From Saprospira grandis DSM 2844 (GTDB lineage: Bacteria; Bacteroidota; Bacteroidia; Chitinophagales; Saprospiraceae): a DNA stretch of 52,729 bases. Shown piece by piece: positions 34,857 to 42,235 of the stretch. The stretch is taken from positions 1 to 52,729 of the forward strand of contig CAMDAB010000009.1 of NCBI GenBank assembly GCA_945888475.1, given 5' to 3'. The notes under the pieces are model-generated. The model was not told where the DNA came from and searched no databases. It saw only the letters and a program-made list of their open reading frames with translations. Numbering within the stretch: position 1 is the first letter of the stretch; the number at the start of each line of letters is the position of its first letter. The position numbers and the translations under genes are program-made.

Positions 34857-37598
34857 ATGATAAAATTATTTTACACTTCCCTTTTTACCCTTTTACTAGT
34901 TTCACTTTCTACTGCACAAACAATTACTGTGCAGGGAGACGTTACAAATCTGAGACTATCTGATTGCGCTGATTGCAATGGTAATGCCGATCCCCGAATA
35001 AAAGCAAGAATAAGTACCCAATTAAAACCATGGTCGGGAGAATACAGAAATGAGCGCGATAATGTAGGTTGTAATGGCGGATTATCTACAAACGCCGGAA
35101 CTTATACCGCAACCGCTGTAACAACAACCGAAACCTGGTGGGTCGATATTAGAGGCTTTGAAAGTGATGGTTTTATTTGTGGTGGAGATGATGGCGTGTG
35201 TGATTCATATTCTTCCCCAACCGGACAATCTGCTAGCATAATAGCCACCTGGGCACCAAGCTGTGCTGGGGCTTACAATACATTCACTGCAAACAGAACC
35301 TGCACCCCTGGCGGCACACAAACCTATACCTGCGATACCAGACTTCGTTGGGTATGGGAAGCGCCGAGCCTTACTAATGCAACTGCTGGTGGAACTTTAT
35401 CTTACAGCGGCAATACAACTGCATGTGAAGGCTACAATCCCCCCCTGATATCTGGAACATCCTTACTCAACGATCGTTTCAACTCCCGTCAATGGGAAAT
35501 GAGTATTAATGGCGGAGCCTTTAATGACATAGCAGGAGCAACAGGTCAAAACTTTGATCCTGGAGCAATTTCTACACCAGGCACATATACCTATCGTCGC
35601 AGACTATCTTACTGCACAAGTTTTACGGGGGCTACAACAGCTGTTAATTCAAACACAGTTACTATAGTTATTAACAGCAATTCCAGCGCCGCAGCATCTA
35701 TTTCAGGAACTAGTACAATCTGTTCAGGAAACAGTACAACTCTCAGTGTCAGCGGGGGCAGCTTGGGTACAGGTGCAAATTGGCAGTGGTTTAGCAGCAG
35801 TTGCGGCAGTGCTTCAGCCGGAACAGGAACAAGTATAACTGTTAACCCCGGTTCAAACACAACCTATTTTGTGCGTGCTGCAGGTACTTGTAACACAACT
35901 TCTTGTGTATCTAGATTAATTACTGTTAATTCCCTTTCTCAAGCTCCGGTTGGGATAGCTGAAACAAGTGGTACAAATAGTGTTTGTGAAGGTCAGAGCA
36001 CCACACTTTCGATAAATGGAGGTTCACTTGGTACAGCTGCAAACTGGGAATGGTTTAGTGGAGGTTGCGCAGGCATATCTATAGGTACAGGAAATAGTAT
36101 TAATATTAGTCCAACCGCAAACACCACCTATTATGTTCGTGCAAGAGGAACCTGCAATACTACAATTTGTGCAAACCAAGCAATTACATTGAATACGCTT
36201 TCAAGTGCTCCAGTAATTAATTCAGTAAATGGCAAACAATGCCCCAATACAGATATCACACTCAACGCAACTGGTGGCACAGTAGGAACAGGTTCAAACA
36301 TTAGATGGTATAGCAGCCCGAATGGCACAGGATTTCTTGGTACTGGTACCAGTATTATTGTCGCACCTAATTCAAATAATACTTATTATGCGCGCCGCGA
36401 GGGAATTTGTAACAACACAAATGATGCATCTGTTGCCGTTCAGGTTCGCAATGTCATATACACTGCTGCAGGTACTACATCTTCAAATACTTATTGCACA
36501 GATAATAATGGTTGGAAACATTTCTATACGCTTGGTGACGAAGACATTATCTTTTCTTTACAGGGTGATTTAAGCGGTGTAACAATCTCTCCTACCATAA
36601 GTGTTGAAAACAACAGTACTTATTTTCAAAACAATTTAGGCCCCTCAACTGCGCCCAATTGTGCTCTTGGCCAGAATCCGGGTGAAGAAAGATTTGAGAT
36701 GAAACGCAACTGGAATGTAAATTTCCAGGGCACCCTCATACCTCCTTATTCAGTAAGATATTATTTCCCTGCTACTGAAAAAACTGATATTGAAACAGCT
36801 GCGGCAAACTGGATGGCAAATTACCCGGCATGTGCCTACACCTACAAGTACAATACATCAGCGACTGGATTTTTCTGGTTTAAGAATAATTTTGGCAATT
36901 ACACCGCTCCTGATTTTGATGGCCTGCAGCTTTCTGCCAGCTCAGGCAGTTCAAATGGAATAAACTATTCTGAAATGTCAGGTATTAGCAGTTTTTCAGG
37001 AGGTACAGGTGCATTGATTCTTGTGCCGGTCTCAAACCTTCCTGTTGAACTCAGCTATTTCAGAGGAGAAAACCTTGGTAAAACTAATGTCTTAAGCTGG
37101 GAGACTTCATCTGAACAAAACAATGCCTATTTTGTGGTTGAACGAAGTTCAGATGCGCAACAGTTTAGCGCTATAGGTCAGGTTGAAGGAAATGGAAACT
37201 CCAGTCAAATCCAAAATTACAGTTTAACCGACGCAAGTCCTTTAATAGGCACAAACTATTATCGTCTGAAACAAATTGATACTGATGGAAATTTTACATA
37301 TAGCCATGTAATAGCTTTAGAGGTAAAAGGGTCTGATAATCAAGTCAATATTTATCCAAATCCTACTAAAGATAAAATCAACATCTCGTATTACAATGAG
37401 CGCAATTCAGAAATCAATATTAAAATATATGATATTCTAGGTCATTTGGTTCGTAGTATAAATCAAAGTTGTCCTAAAGGTCATCACGTTTATGCTTTAA
37501 ATCTTAACGACTTAGCCGAAGGTGCTTATGTTATTCAATTAAGTGACGAATCTGAAAAAATAATTTCAAAGCAAACTTTAATTAAAACGGCCAATTAA
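34857..37598 (+). CDS. Large secreted Ig-like repeat protein with T9SS sorting domain
   Basis: A 913-residue surface protein. Signal peptide MIKLFYTSLFTLLLVSLSTAQ; a Cys-rich N-terminal region (about 25-180); then Ig-like units with paired cysteines, SISGTSTICSGNSTTLSVSG..., NSVCEGQSTTLSINGGSLG... and NGKQCPNTDITLNATGG..., each ending TTYYVRA-like (about residues 275-530). A fourth domain of unknown type follows, then LPVELSYFRGENLG...TNVLSWETSSEQNN and a C-terminal T9SS type A domain (VNIYPNPTKDKINISY ... EGAYVIQL). Ser/Thr/Asn-rich composition is typical of adhesins. It is the last gene of the HTTM operon and ends before a terminator. Confidence 0.85.
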   Translation: MIKLFYTSLFTLLLVSLSTAQTITVQGDVTNLRLSDCADCNGNADPRIKARISTQLKPWSGEYRNERDNVGCNGGLSTNAGTYTATAVTTTETWWVDIRGFESDGFICGGDDGVCDSYSSPTGQSASIIATWAPSCAGAYNTFTANRTCTPGGTQTYTCDTRLRWVWEAPSLTNATAGGTLSYSGNTTACEGYNPPLISGTSLLNDRFNSRQWEMSINGGAFNDIAGATGQNFDPGAISTPGTYTYRRRLSYCTSFTGATTAVNSNTVTIVINSNSSAAASISGTSTICSGNSTTLSVSGGSLGTGANWQWFSSSCGSASAGTGTSITVNPGSNTTYFVRAAGTCNTTSCVSRLITVNSLSQAPVGIAETSGTNSVCEGQSTTLSINGGSLGTAANWEWFSGGCAGISIGTGNSINISPTANTTYYVRARGTCNTTICANQAITLNTLSSAPVINSVNGKQCPNTDITLNATGGTVGTGSNIRWYSSPNGTGFLGTGTSIIVAPNSNNTYYARREGICNNTNDASVAVQVRNVIYTAAGTTSSNTYCTDNNGWKHFYTLGDEDIIFSLQGDLSGVTISPTISVENNSTYFQNNLGPSTAPNCALGQNPGEERFEMKRNWNVNFQGTLIPPYSVRYYFPATEKTDIETAAANWMANYPACAYTYKYNTSATGFFWFKNNFGNYTAPDFDGLQLSASSGSSNGINYSEMSGISSFSGGTGALILVPVSNLPVELSYFRGENLGKTNVLSWETSSEQNNAYFVVERSSDAQQFSAIGQVEGNGNSSQIQNYSLTDASPLIGTNYYRLKQIDTDGNFTYSHVIALEVKGSDNQVNIYPNPTKDKINISYYNERNSEINIKIYDILGHLVRSINQSCPKGHHVYALNLNDLAEGAYVIQLSDESEKIISKQTLIKTAN

Positions 37599-37618
37599 AG
37601 ATTTCTTCTCCTGATAAA

Positions 37619-37654
37619 AAGAACCTTTCAAAAGTTGAGAGGTTCTTTTTTTTT
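37619..37654 (+). terminator. Terminator after the T9SS cargo gene
   Basis: AAGAACCT pairs with AGGTTCTT around a 13-base loop, followed by a T-run, about 20 bases after the stop codon. Confidence 0.8.
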
Positions 37655-37809
37655 GACTTAAAGGCAGCATATCAGATAGTTATAGGCTTTAAAATTTAAT
37701 CTAAGTTTATGCCCCAGTAAGGAAATACAGAAACTGAAAAAGAAAAAAAGCTTATTTTAGTTGGAATAATTGTTTTTTATCTTTAGGTTTGCATCCGCAA
37801 ATAAAAACT

Positions 37810-37881
37810 GGCCCGTTCGTCTATCGGTTAGGACTCAAGATTTTCATTCTTGCAAGAGGGGTTCGACTCCCCTACGGGCTA
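37810..37881 (+). tRNA. tRNA-Glu (UUC), copy 1
   Basis: Cloverleaf can be drawn: acceptor GGCCCGT / ACGGGCT (with a G-U first pair), anticodon arm CAAGA-TTTTCAT-TCTTG with anticodon TTC, and T arm AGGGG-TTCGACT-CCCCT. No CCA is encoded. It is the first of a tandem array of identical genes. Confidence 0.93.
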
Positions 37882-38012
37882 CAAAGTTTAATTTGAGAAT
37901 TTGATGATGTAGCAATTTGAGAATTACCCCCCATTTTAGAAAACATATTCACTTTAATTTGAATTTGTAATTATACTCAAATTATCAAATTACTAAATTA
38001 TCAAATTATAAA

Positions 38013-38084
38013 GGCCCGTTCGTCTATCGGTTAGGACTCAAGATTTTCATTCTTGCAAGAGGGGTTCGACTCCCCTACGGGCTA
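38013..38084 (+). tRNA. tRNA-Glu (UUC), copy 2
   Basis: Identical in sequence to copy 1. It starts 203 bases after it; the spacer is AT-rich and made of CAAATT-type words. Confidence 0.93.
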
Positions 38085-38193
38085 CTAAGTTTAATTTGAG
38101 CATTTAAAAATGTAGCAATTTGAGAATTATATTTCATTCAGAAATTTTAAAAAATTCTCAAATTCTCAAATTACCCAATTTTCAAATTATAAA

Positions 38194-38265
38194 GGCCCGT
38201 TCGTCTATCGGTTAGGACTCAAGATTTTCATTCTTGCAAGAGGGGTTCGACTCCCCTACGGGCTA
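38194..38265 (+). tRNA. tRNA-Glu (UUC), copy 3
   Basis: Identical to copy 1, starting 181 bases after copy 2. Its flanking spacers are near-copies of each other. Confidence 0.93.
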
Positions 38266-38375
38266 CTAAGTTTAATTTGAGCATTTGAAAATGTAGCAAT
38301 TTGAGAATTATATTTCATTCAGAAATTTTAAAAAATTCTCAAATTTTCAAATTAACTAATTTTCAAATTACAAAA

Positions 38376-38447
38376 GGCCCGTTCGTCTATCGGTTAGGAC
38401 TCAAGATTTTCATTCTTGCAAGAGGGGTTCGACTCCCCTACGGGCTA
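38376..38447 (+). tRNA. tRNA-Glu (UUC), copy 4, at the left edge of the inserted block
   Basis: Identical to copy 1, starting 182 bases after copy 3. It is followed by its own terminator instead of an array spacer. Its 3' part from position 38399 is repeated at 40929, so this copy may carry a 3' end supplied by an integrated element. Confidence 0.92.
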
Positions 38448-38454
38448 CAAAAAA

Positions 38455-38487
38455 ACCTGACAGATAATTATTTGACAGGTTTTTTTT
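38455..38487 (+). terminator. Terminator after tRNA-Glu copy 4
   Basis: AACCTG ... CAGGTT stem (with partly paired inner bases) followed by a T-run. It closely resembles the terminator after the last tRNA copy at 41192. Confidence 0.7.
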
Positions 38488-38594
38488 AAGAGGAACTTTT
38501 GCCCACTCCAAAAAATTTGCTTTTACTATTTTACTACAATAAACATAAAGATTGATTTTATGGCGCTCGGTTCACAATGTTTAGAAAAAAAATA

Positions 38595-39158
38595 CTACCT
38601 TCTTCTAAAAAAATAATCAAACCCCAGATAATAAAGGTTATAATCATTTTTATAAACCCTTCTATCAAAAAAGCTAGAAAAGCTCATTCCTCCGCTAATA
38701 TCAACTTTTCCTGATATGGGATAGGAACCGCCAAAGCCAAGGCTGTAATAAAGCGCAGACTTATTTACAATAATCGACTTAGGTGAACAGCTGCAATAAT
38801 TGCCATAATGCAGACCAAATTCTAATAAAGCCCGCCCTTTCCATTTGGGAAGGACATTAAACTGATTGTTCCAACCCCAAATACTGCCAACTTTAGCAGT
38901 CTCACGATAGTTTTTGAACAAAACCATCCTATGCTCCAAACCTACTCTATAAAAATTGGCAATATCGAAAGATAAAGCAGCACGCCAAGTAAATTCATGC
39001 CCATAATTATAGCGATTGGTATAAATATTATACTCCTCCATCGGAACATAAGAGAGGGAATTGCCCACTACGATATTGTGATTCAAGGGCTTTTTAGATT
39101 GTGCATAGCCCTCTAAACACAGGAATAAAAAGGCGCAGAGAAAAAGTTGCTTTTGCAT
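38595..39158 (-). CDS. Outer-membrane beta-barrel protein, paralogue B
   Basis: A 187-residue protein with a signal peptide (MQKQLFLCAFLFLCLEGYAQ). The mature chain alternates aromatic/hydrophobic strands (FTWRAALSFDIANFYRVGLEH, ALLEFGLHYGNYCSC, LYYSLGFGGSYPI, KVDISGGMSFSSFF) and ends FDYFFRRR, as expected for a small eight-stranded-type barrel. It parallels the gene immediately upstream block by block (NNQFNxxPKxKxRxxxExGL, CxC pair, YYxxGxGGxxxISxxxDI, YYFxxR), so the two are tandem duplicates. Three bases separate them. Function unknown; possibly surface-exposed. Confidence 0.68.
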   Translation of the reverse strand: MQKQLFLCAFLFLCLEGYAQSKKPLNHNIVVGNSLSYVPMEEYNIYTNRYNYGHEFTWRAALSFDIANFYRVGLEHRMVLFKNYRETAKVGSIWGWNNQFNVLPKWKGRALLEFGLHYGNYCSCSPKSIIVNKSALYYSLGFGGSYPISGKVDISGGMSFSSFFDRRVYKNDYNLYYLGFDYFFRRR

Positions 39159-39161
39159 AAG

Positions 39162-39794
39162 CTAAGGAATTTGATCTTTACGGACTTTTTTAGGTTTGTA
39201 GCGGTCTTTAAAATAATAATCAACGCCTACCAACATGAATTGAGTCCAAGGATATTTGAGTGGAAGCTTATTAAAAGCCCGATAGTGCATCACGCCTAAG
39301 GTAATATCGAAGCGTTTGCTCAGATAAATATCCCAACCACCACCTATGCCATAGTAAAACATTCCCTTGCGCTGACTAGTTTCGATAGTATATGTACCTA
39401 CGGTACATTGGCAAAGATTGCTTAGTTGCAGTCCTGCCTCCACATAAAGCCTGTTGCGTTTTTTAGGACGAAAATTAAACTGATTGTAAACACCTGCAAA
39501 ATAGTACCAGTTGGGTATCTGCCCCTCTCCTGTTGCCCAATAAACCTTTGTTTCTACTCCTACACGGTAATAATCATTAAAAAGGTTGAGGCCAAATCGT
39601 GGATTTGCGCCAAGCTCCAACCCGATTAAGGTCGTTCCAGTTGTAGGTGTGTTGAATGCAGCAATGGCAAAAATAGGGTTTAAGGATATTACATAATTTA
39701 TTTTTGAGCTATCAGTGTCATTAGCGGCCGATACTGGACAGAAATAATAGAGAACTGCCAGTATGAGTATAAAGTGTTTTGTTTTTTGTGTCAT
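39162..39794 (-). CDS. Outer-membrane beta-barrel protein, paralogue A
   Basis: A 210-residue protein; the ATG at 39794 opens a signal peptide (MTQKTKHFILILAVLYYFCPVSA), so the longer frame upstream is not used. Strand patterns include NPRFGLNLFNDYYRVGVETK, NRLYVEAGLQLSNLCQC, YYGIGGGWDIYLSKRFDITLG and FMLVGVDYYFKDRY. It is a paralogue of the next gene downstream, sharing the CxC cysteine pair. The tail is basic (KPKKVRKDQ). It lies 64 bases after the lipoprotein gene, across a strong hairpin, and probably shares its promoter. Confidence 0.68.
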   Translation of the reverse strand: MTQKTKHFILILAVLYYFCPVSAANDTDSSKINYVISLNPIFAIAAFNTPTTGTTLIGLELGANPRFGLNLFNDYYRVGVETKVYWATGEGQIPNWYYFAGVYNQFNFRPKKRNRLYVEAGLQLSNLCQCTVGTYTIETSQRKGMFYYGIGGGWDIYLSKRFDITLGVMHYRAFNKLPLKYPWTQFMLVGVDYYFKDRYKPKKVRKDQIP

Positions 39795-39807
39795 AAATAA
39801 AGTGAAT

Positions 39808-39851
39808 AAAATATGCCATCTATTGCTAAAGAGCAATAGATGGCATATTTT
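39808..39851 (-). terminator. Perfect 20-bp intercistronic hairpin
   Basis: AAAATATGCCATCTATTGCT, a four-base loop, then the exact complement. It starts eight bases after the lipoprotein stop, and the minus-strand transcript ends the stem in UUUU. It is either a terminator limiting read-through into the barrel genes or an mRNA-stabilising stem. Confidence 0.7.
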
Positions 39852-39858
39852 TAAAAAA

Positions 39859-40667
39859 TTACAATCCAAATTGTGCCCAAGAGCTAGCTCTGTTATCCAA
39901 AGGAGCCAAAGGGCCGCTAAATGTGATTCTTGTAAATGACCAGCCAAAATAAGTCCATAACCTATCCCTAAGAAATGTCCTATCATAAATAGAGGTAACA
40001 CCACCTATAAGCAGAGGGGTAAATGCTGATACATTATTATTATAGGTGAGGGGCATAAAAGCATGCGCTCCTATTAAAATAGGCCAGCTAGATCCTCCAA
40101 CCCAATCCTTATGTAGCATGGTAATTAACGACTTTGTTGAAGGCCCATTTTTTGCTGATTTAGTTAGTATGGAATCTATGTAATTAGACTGATAATCTAA
40201 ATAATCTTGGGATACCTCGCCTGTCTGTTCATATTCTTCAATATATCCATTATCATTAGCGTACTCGCTAAGATGATTAGTTATTACAGTATTAAGTTCT
40301 AAATCGACTCCTTTAGAAGCTCCATAATCGAAATACTCCTGCTCTGTTGTAAAAGCATGAATTTTCATTTTTGCAGTTGCCGGATTATTATCTTTATCAT
40401 CTACACCCTCCCCTAAAAAAATATAGTTCGGGTTATCCAATGAAAATGTTCCCTGAGACACCTGAGAACCATCTAAAAAATACTCATAGGTAATCGTGAC
40501 GCTATCTACAATTGTTGTATCTCCGTTGTATACAAACGTGTCAGCCTTTTCAATAAAGGGTAAGTCATTGTTACTAATGGCTTTGTCTTTTTTGCAGCTT
40601 AGTGCAAATAAAATAATCGCTCCCCCCCCCCCGTTATAAGGAAGAGTGTGCTTTTGAAAATGTTCAT
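39859..40667 (-). CDS. Lipoprotein with G-tract in its signal peptide (out of frame as sequenced; candidate phase-variable)
   Basis: An ATG at 40667 starts MNIFKSTLFLIT, then runs into 11 G (40622-40632). With 11, the frame ends at a TAA after ERLFYLH. With 9 or 12 G the reading continues in the long frame as GAIILFALSCKKDKAISNND, making a textbook lipoprotein signal with lipobox ALSC and a protein of about 268-269 residues with no further stop. The mature part is acidic; its C-terminus (FLRDRLWTYFGWSFTRI...PLDNRASSW) is reminiscent of a beta/gamma-crystallin-like motif, tentatively. Without the shift only a GTG at 40461 could start the rest, lacking any export signal. Promoter at 40729-40763; two barrel genes follow. 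Confidence 0.65.
40622..40632. repeat. 11-base C/G homopolymer in a signal-peptide coding region
   Basis: Eleven C on the plus strand, the longest C or G run I see in this AT-rich window. It lies 12 codons into the lipoprotein gene. Tracts of this kind expand and contract by slipped-strand mispairing. Confidence 0.9.
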
Positions 40668-40728
40668 AAAATTATTTTTAATTTGTCTGTTAATAAATTT
40701 CTATTAAAACAAGCGCTTATTTCGAGTA

Positions 40729-40763
40729 CAAACATACACGTATTTTTTAGTTTATAATAACAA
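40729..40763 (-). promoter_or_regulatory. Promoter of the lipoprotein-barrel operon
   Basis: On the minus strand TATGTTTG (40736 to 40729) matches TAnnTTTG, with a TTG at 40763-40761 about 24 bases upstream. The start codon is about 60 bases downstream. Confidence 0.45.
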
Positions 40764-40928
40764 TATCTATTTTTTAAAAAAAATAAAAAACCTTAATTTT
40801 GTAAATTTAGTCTGCAAAAATATATTACTAAGTTCTAAAACACTTTTAGCCTGGAAAAATTCAGCTTCAGCATCTGCATGCTTCGCTTTTATGAAGAATT
40901 CCGAAATTTAGCTTTTATTTTTTGAACT

Positions 40929-40977
40929 ACTCAAGATTTTCATTCTTGCAAGAGGGGTTCGACTCCCCTACGGGCTA
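40929..40977 (+). tRNA. tRNA-Glu 3' half (truncated, non-functional)
   Basis: Identical to the last 49 bases of the intact genes (from just before the anticodon stem to the discriminator), lacking the 5' acceptor strand and D arm. Candidate right attachment site of the inserted block. Confidence 0.9.
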
Positions 40978-41053
40978 CAAAAGTTTAATGTGCTAATTTG
41001 AGCATTTGCTAATTTGAGAATTAAATTTACTTGAGAAAATTTAAAAAATTCTC

Positions 41054-41073
41054 AATCCGATAGCTATCGGATT
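41054..41073. repeat. GATAGCTATC-centred palindrome, copy 2
   Basis: AATCCGATAGCTATCGGATT sits in the spacer between the tRNA half and the last tRNA-Glu. Sister spacers read TTCTCAAATTTTCAAATTA without it; this one is the same with TCCGATAGCTATCGG added. Confidence 0.75.
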
Positions 41074-41102
41074 TTCAAATTACTAAATTATCAAATTATA
41101 AA

Positions 41103-41174
41103 GGCCCGTTCGTCTATCGGTTAGGACTCAAGATTTTCATTCTTGCAAGAGGGGTTCGACTCCCCTACGGGCTA
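41103..41174 (+). tRNA. tRNA-Glu (UUC), last copy
   Basis: Identical to the other intact copies. It closes the array and is followed by a strong terminator. Confidence 0.93.
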
Positions 41175-41191
41175 CAAAAAATTATAATATA

Positions 41192-41223
41192 AACCTGTTG
41201 ATTTCTTTCAACAGGTTTTTTTT
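41192..41223 (+). terminator. Terminator of the tRNA-Glu array
   Basis: AACCTGTTGA and TCAACAGGTT form a perfect 10-bp stem with a 6-base loop, followed by a T-run. Confidence 0.85.
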
Positions 41224-41337
41224 ATTAAAAAAACTTCTGCTTTTTCTACAAGCTTAATGGGGCATCATTGAATCGTAATAAATTCTAATTAAAAAGCCTG
41301 ACTGACCTAAATCATTTATTTGACAAAAGCTTTAGTT

Positions 41338-41345
41338 TACTTTTG
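41338..41345 (+). promoter_or_regulatory. Candidate -7 element of the universal stress protein gene
   Basis: TACTTTTG matches TAnnTTTG, 36 bases before the ATG. TTTG at 41319-41322 lies upstream, but at a short 15-base spacing. Confidence 0.4.
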
Positions 41346-41381
41346 ATGAAAATTTAATACTTAAAATTAAATACTTCATCA

Positions 41382-42209
41382 ATGAAAAAAATACTAATCC
41401 CCACCGATTTTTCAAGTTTTGCTAAACTTGCAGAAAACACAGCAATGACAATTGCCAGCAAATCGAATGCCGCTATCGAATTTATACACCTGATGGACAT
41501 TCCAAAATATTTGAGCCCTTCGGCAACTGCTGCGACAGAATTGCCGGAAGAGCTAAAATCAAAAATCGGAGCTGCACATCAGTATTTGAACGAACTTATT
41601 CAGCAGGCCGGGCACAAAGGTCTGCAAGCAAAATCTTACGTAACAGAGACATCGAGCATAGAAGTGATAAAAAACCATGTTGATGAACATGATATTGATT
41701 TAATTGTAATGGGTTCACACGGAACAGGCGGGCTAAAAGAAGCATTCCTTGGGTCGAACACCCAACGTGTGCTTCGAACTGTTTCAGCGCCGGTTCTGGT
41801 GATCAAAAATGAAATGCCTGCAGATTTAAAAAATATTGTTTTTGCAGCTACCTTTAAAGAAGATGTACATAAAGCTTTTGCAAAAATTCTTAACTTTGCA
41901 AAGATATTTGGCTCAGATATTCATTTGCTTTATGTCAATATGCCTTATAATTTCGAAGACAGTACTACAAGTGTCCAACGTATGCAGGAATTTGCTGCAC
42001 AGTATCCTACCCATCAGTTCAAACAGCATATTTTTAATGCTTTTGATGAGGAAAGTGGCATCATTAAATTTTCGAAAATAAACGGGATTGATTTAATTGC
42101 TACAACAACGCATGGAAAAAGTGGTTTTATGCAAATACTATCACCTTCTATTACAGAGAGCTTGGCAAATCATTCGAGCCTGCCTGTCTTAAGTATTAAT
42201 CTAAAATAA
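41382..42209 (+). CDS. Tandem-domain universal stress protein
   Basis: A 275-residue cytoplasmic protein of two UspA domains. The first has KKILIPTDFSSFAKLAE at the start and VMGSHGTGGLKEAFLGSNTQRVLR, close to the ATP-binding G-2x-G-9x-G-(S/T) motif. The second (from about residue 145) starts NIVFAATFKEDVHKAF and ends with TTHGKSGFMQILSPSITESL, a weaker version. Such two-domain forms respond to stress and energy state; the exact role is not known. Monocistronic or followed by the rRNA methyltransferase 26 bases later. Confidence 0.87.
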   Translation: MKKILIPTDFSSFAKLAENTAMTIASKSNAAIEFIHLMDIPKYLSPSATAATELPEELKSKIGAAHQYLNELIQQAGHKGLQAKSYVTETSSIEVIKNHVDEHDIDLIVMGSHGTGGLKEAFLGSNTQRVLRTVSAPVLVIKNEMPADLKNIVFAATFKEDVHKAFAKILNFAKIFGSDIHLLYVNMPYNFEDSTTSVQRMQEFAAQYPTHQFKQHIFNAFDEESGIIKFSKINGIDLIATTTHGKSGFMQILSPSITESLANHSSLPVLSINLK

Positions 42210-42235
42210 TTTTTTAAGCATCTGAAACATTATCT

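Larger units (their letters stand above)
38399..40928. mobile_element. Putative small tRNA-Glu-integrated element (no integrase)
   Basis: The block begins within the 3' part of an intact tRNA-Glu and ends at a second copy of that 3' part: a 54-base direct repeat, 38399-38452 and 40929-40982, 2,530 bases apart. The displaced half at 40929 is followed by an ordinary array spacer and another tRNA-Glu. This is the geometry left by site-specific integration into a tRNA gene. Cargo is a G-tract lipoprotein gene and two paralogous barrel genes. No integrase or transposase is present. Unequal recombination in the array is the alternative. Confidence 0.45.

Noticed and set aside
38301-38489. A 62-residue ORF running through tRNA-Glu copy 4
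   Set aside because: It is a chance frame over a tRNA spacer and the tRNA itself.
39795-40004. N-terminal extension of the barrel protein to a start at 40004
   Set aside because: The extension overlaps the lipoprotein gene and hairpin, and the signal peptide begins at the ATG at 39794.
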